NCBI GenBank assembly: GCA_036525535.1
Contig: DATDAH010000023.1
Coordinates: 1-39,343, forward strand
Source: DATDAH01 sp036525535
Lineage (GTDB): Bacteria; Actinomycetota; Acidimicrobiia; Acidimicrobiales; DATDAH01
Direction of reading: 5' to 3'
DNA: 39,343 nucleotides
In this document: positions 39,108 through 39,343 of the stretch, piece after piece
Numbering within the stretch: the first letter of the stretch is position 1
Layout: every line of letters begins with the position of its first letter
The notes under the pieces: generated by a model
What the model was told of the DNA's origin: nothing
Databases searched by the model: none
Seen by the model: only the letters and a program-made list of their open reading frames with translations
Made by a program: the position numbers and the translations under genes

Positions 39108-39343
39108 ATGCTGCTCACCGAGATCGACCACGTGGCCATCGCCGTCCAGGACCTCGAGGCCGCCGTCGCCTGGTACGAGGCGGCCTTCGGTGCCACCGTC
39201 GAGCACCGCGAGGTGGTCGAGAGCGACGGCGTCGAGGAGGCCCTCCTGAACGTGGCCGAGTCCTACGTCCAGCTCCTCACGCCGATCCGGGACGACTCGC
39301 CGGTGGCCAAGTACCTCGAGAAGCGGGGCGAGGGCCTGCACCA
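39108..39343 (+). CDS. mce: Methylmalonyl-CoA epimerase, 3'-truncated
   Basis: Interconverts the epimers of methylmalonyl-CoA (and often ethylmalonyl-CoA), linking Ccr products to the mutases. The visible 78 residues start MLLTEIDHVAIAVQDLEAAV, with the first metal-ligand histidine H8. They continue with EALLNVAESYVQLLTP and end at GEGLHH, the second ligand region, where the window stops. This is the vicinal-oxygen-chelate fold expected for the family. Its ATG lies one base after the ccr stop, so they form an operon. Confidence 0.93.
   Translation, partial: MLLTEIDHVAIAVQDLEAAVAWYEAAFGATVEHREVVESDGVEEALLNVAESYVQLLTPIRDDSPVAKYLEKRGEGLH

Overview
The window is about 39 kb of dense, high-GC DNA (roughly 70% by eye) with strong G/C at third codon positions and many GTG starts. 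This points to a free-living actinomycetote. The combination of crotonyl-CoA carboxylase/reductase with methylmalonyl-CoA epimerase, an LLM/F420-type oxidoreductase, a myo-inositol-1-phosphate synthase, a stand-alone DUF2277 protein and many TANNNT-N6-8-RTG (leaderless-type) starts would fit the class Acidimicrobiia. That placement is an inference, not something proved by the sequence. I see no prophage, insertion sequence, CRISPR array or integrase.

Layout. 1-1.6 kb: the end of pgi converges on rpiA (sugar-phosphate isomerases). 1.7-9.6 kb, minus strand: prfC, a hotdog-like protein, two adjacent PAS-GGDEF-EAL proteins, and xseB/xseA (exonuclease VII). 9.7-13.8 kb, plus strand: a metallo-beta-lactamase-fold hydrolase overlapping a GH36-type glycosidase, a methyltransferase, and endonuclease IV. 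13.9-18.2 kb, minus strand: a PepSY protein, histidine kinase and OmpR-type regulator, preceded by an ABC exporter. 18.2-20.5 kb: inositol-phosphate synthase divergent from a LysR regulator. 20.6-24.9 kb, minus strand: an LLM oxidoreductase with a D-aminoacylase-type amidohydrolase, then a CYTH/CHAD pair. 24.9-25.9 kb: a compositionally different patch with a secreted calcium-repeat-like protein. 25.9-29.2 kb: tRNA-Ser(CGA), tadA, an L,D-transpeptidase lipoprotein, a membrane diguanylate cyclase, a DUF2277 protein and tRNA-Ser(GGA). 29.2-32.2 kb: SRP RNA, dnaX, ybaB, recR. 32.2-34.9 kb: a good sigma70-like promoter with a structured, apparently non-coding stretch, then a type-B carboxylesterase and an EamA transporter. 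35-39.3 kb: thiolase, a tandem-repeat protein, a DivIVA-like coiled-coil protein, ccr and mce.

How the genes fit together. Thiolase, ccr and mce are steps of the ethylmalonyl-CoA/butyryl-CoA side of acetyl-CoA assimilation. The ffs-dnaX-ybaB-recR order is a conserved housekeeping block. Three c-di-GMP enzymes lie within 25 kb, and one of them has lost a GGDEF metal ligand. The most checkable regulatory result is a pair of matching 7-4-7 direct repeats upstream of the OmpR-type regulator and of the PepSY gene, which predicts a small autoregulated regulon. The least explained gene is the minus-strand ORF at 36.2-36.6 kb, which carries seven 27-bp units alternating between two nine-residue types.
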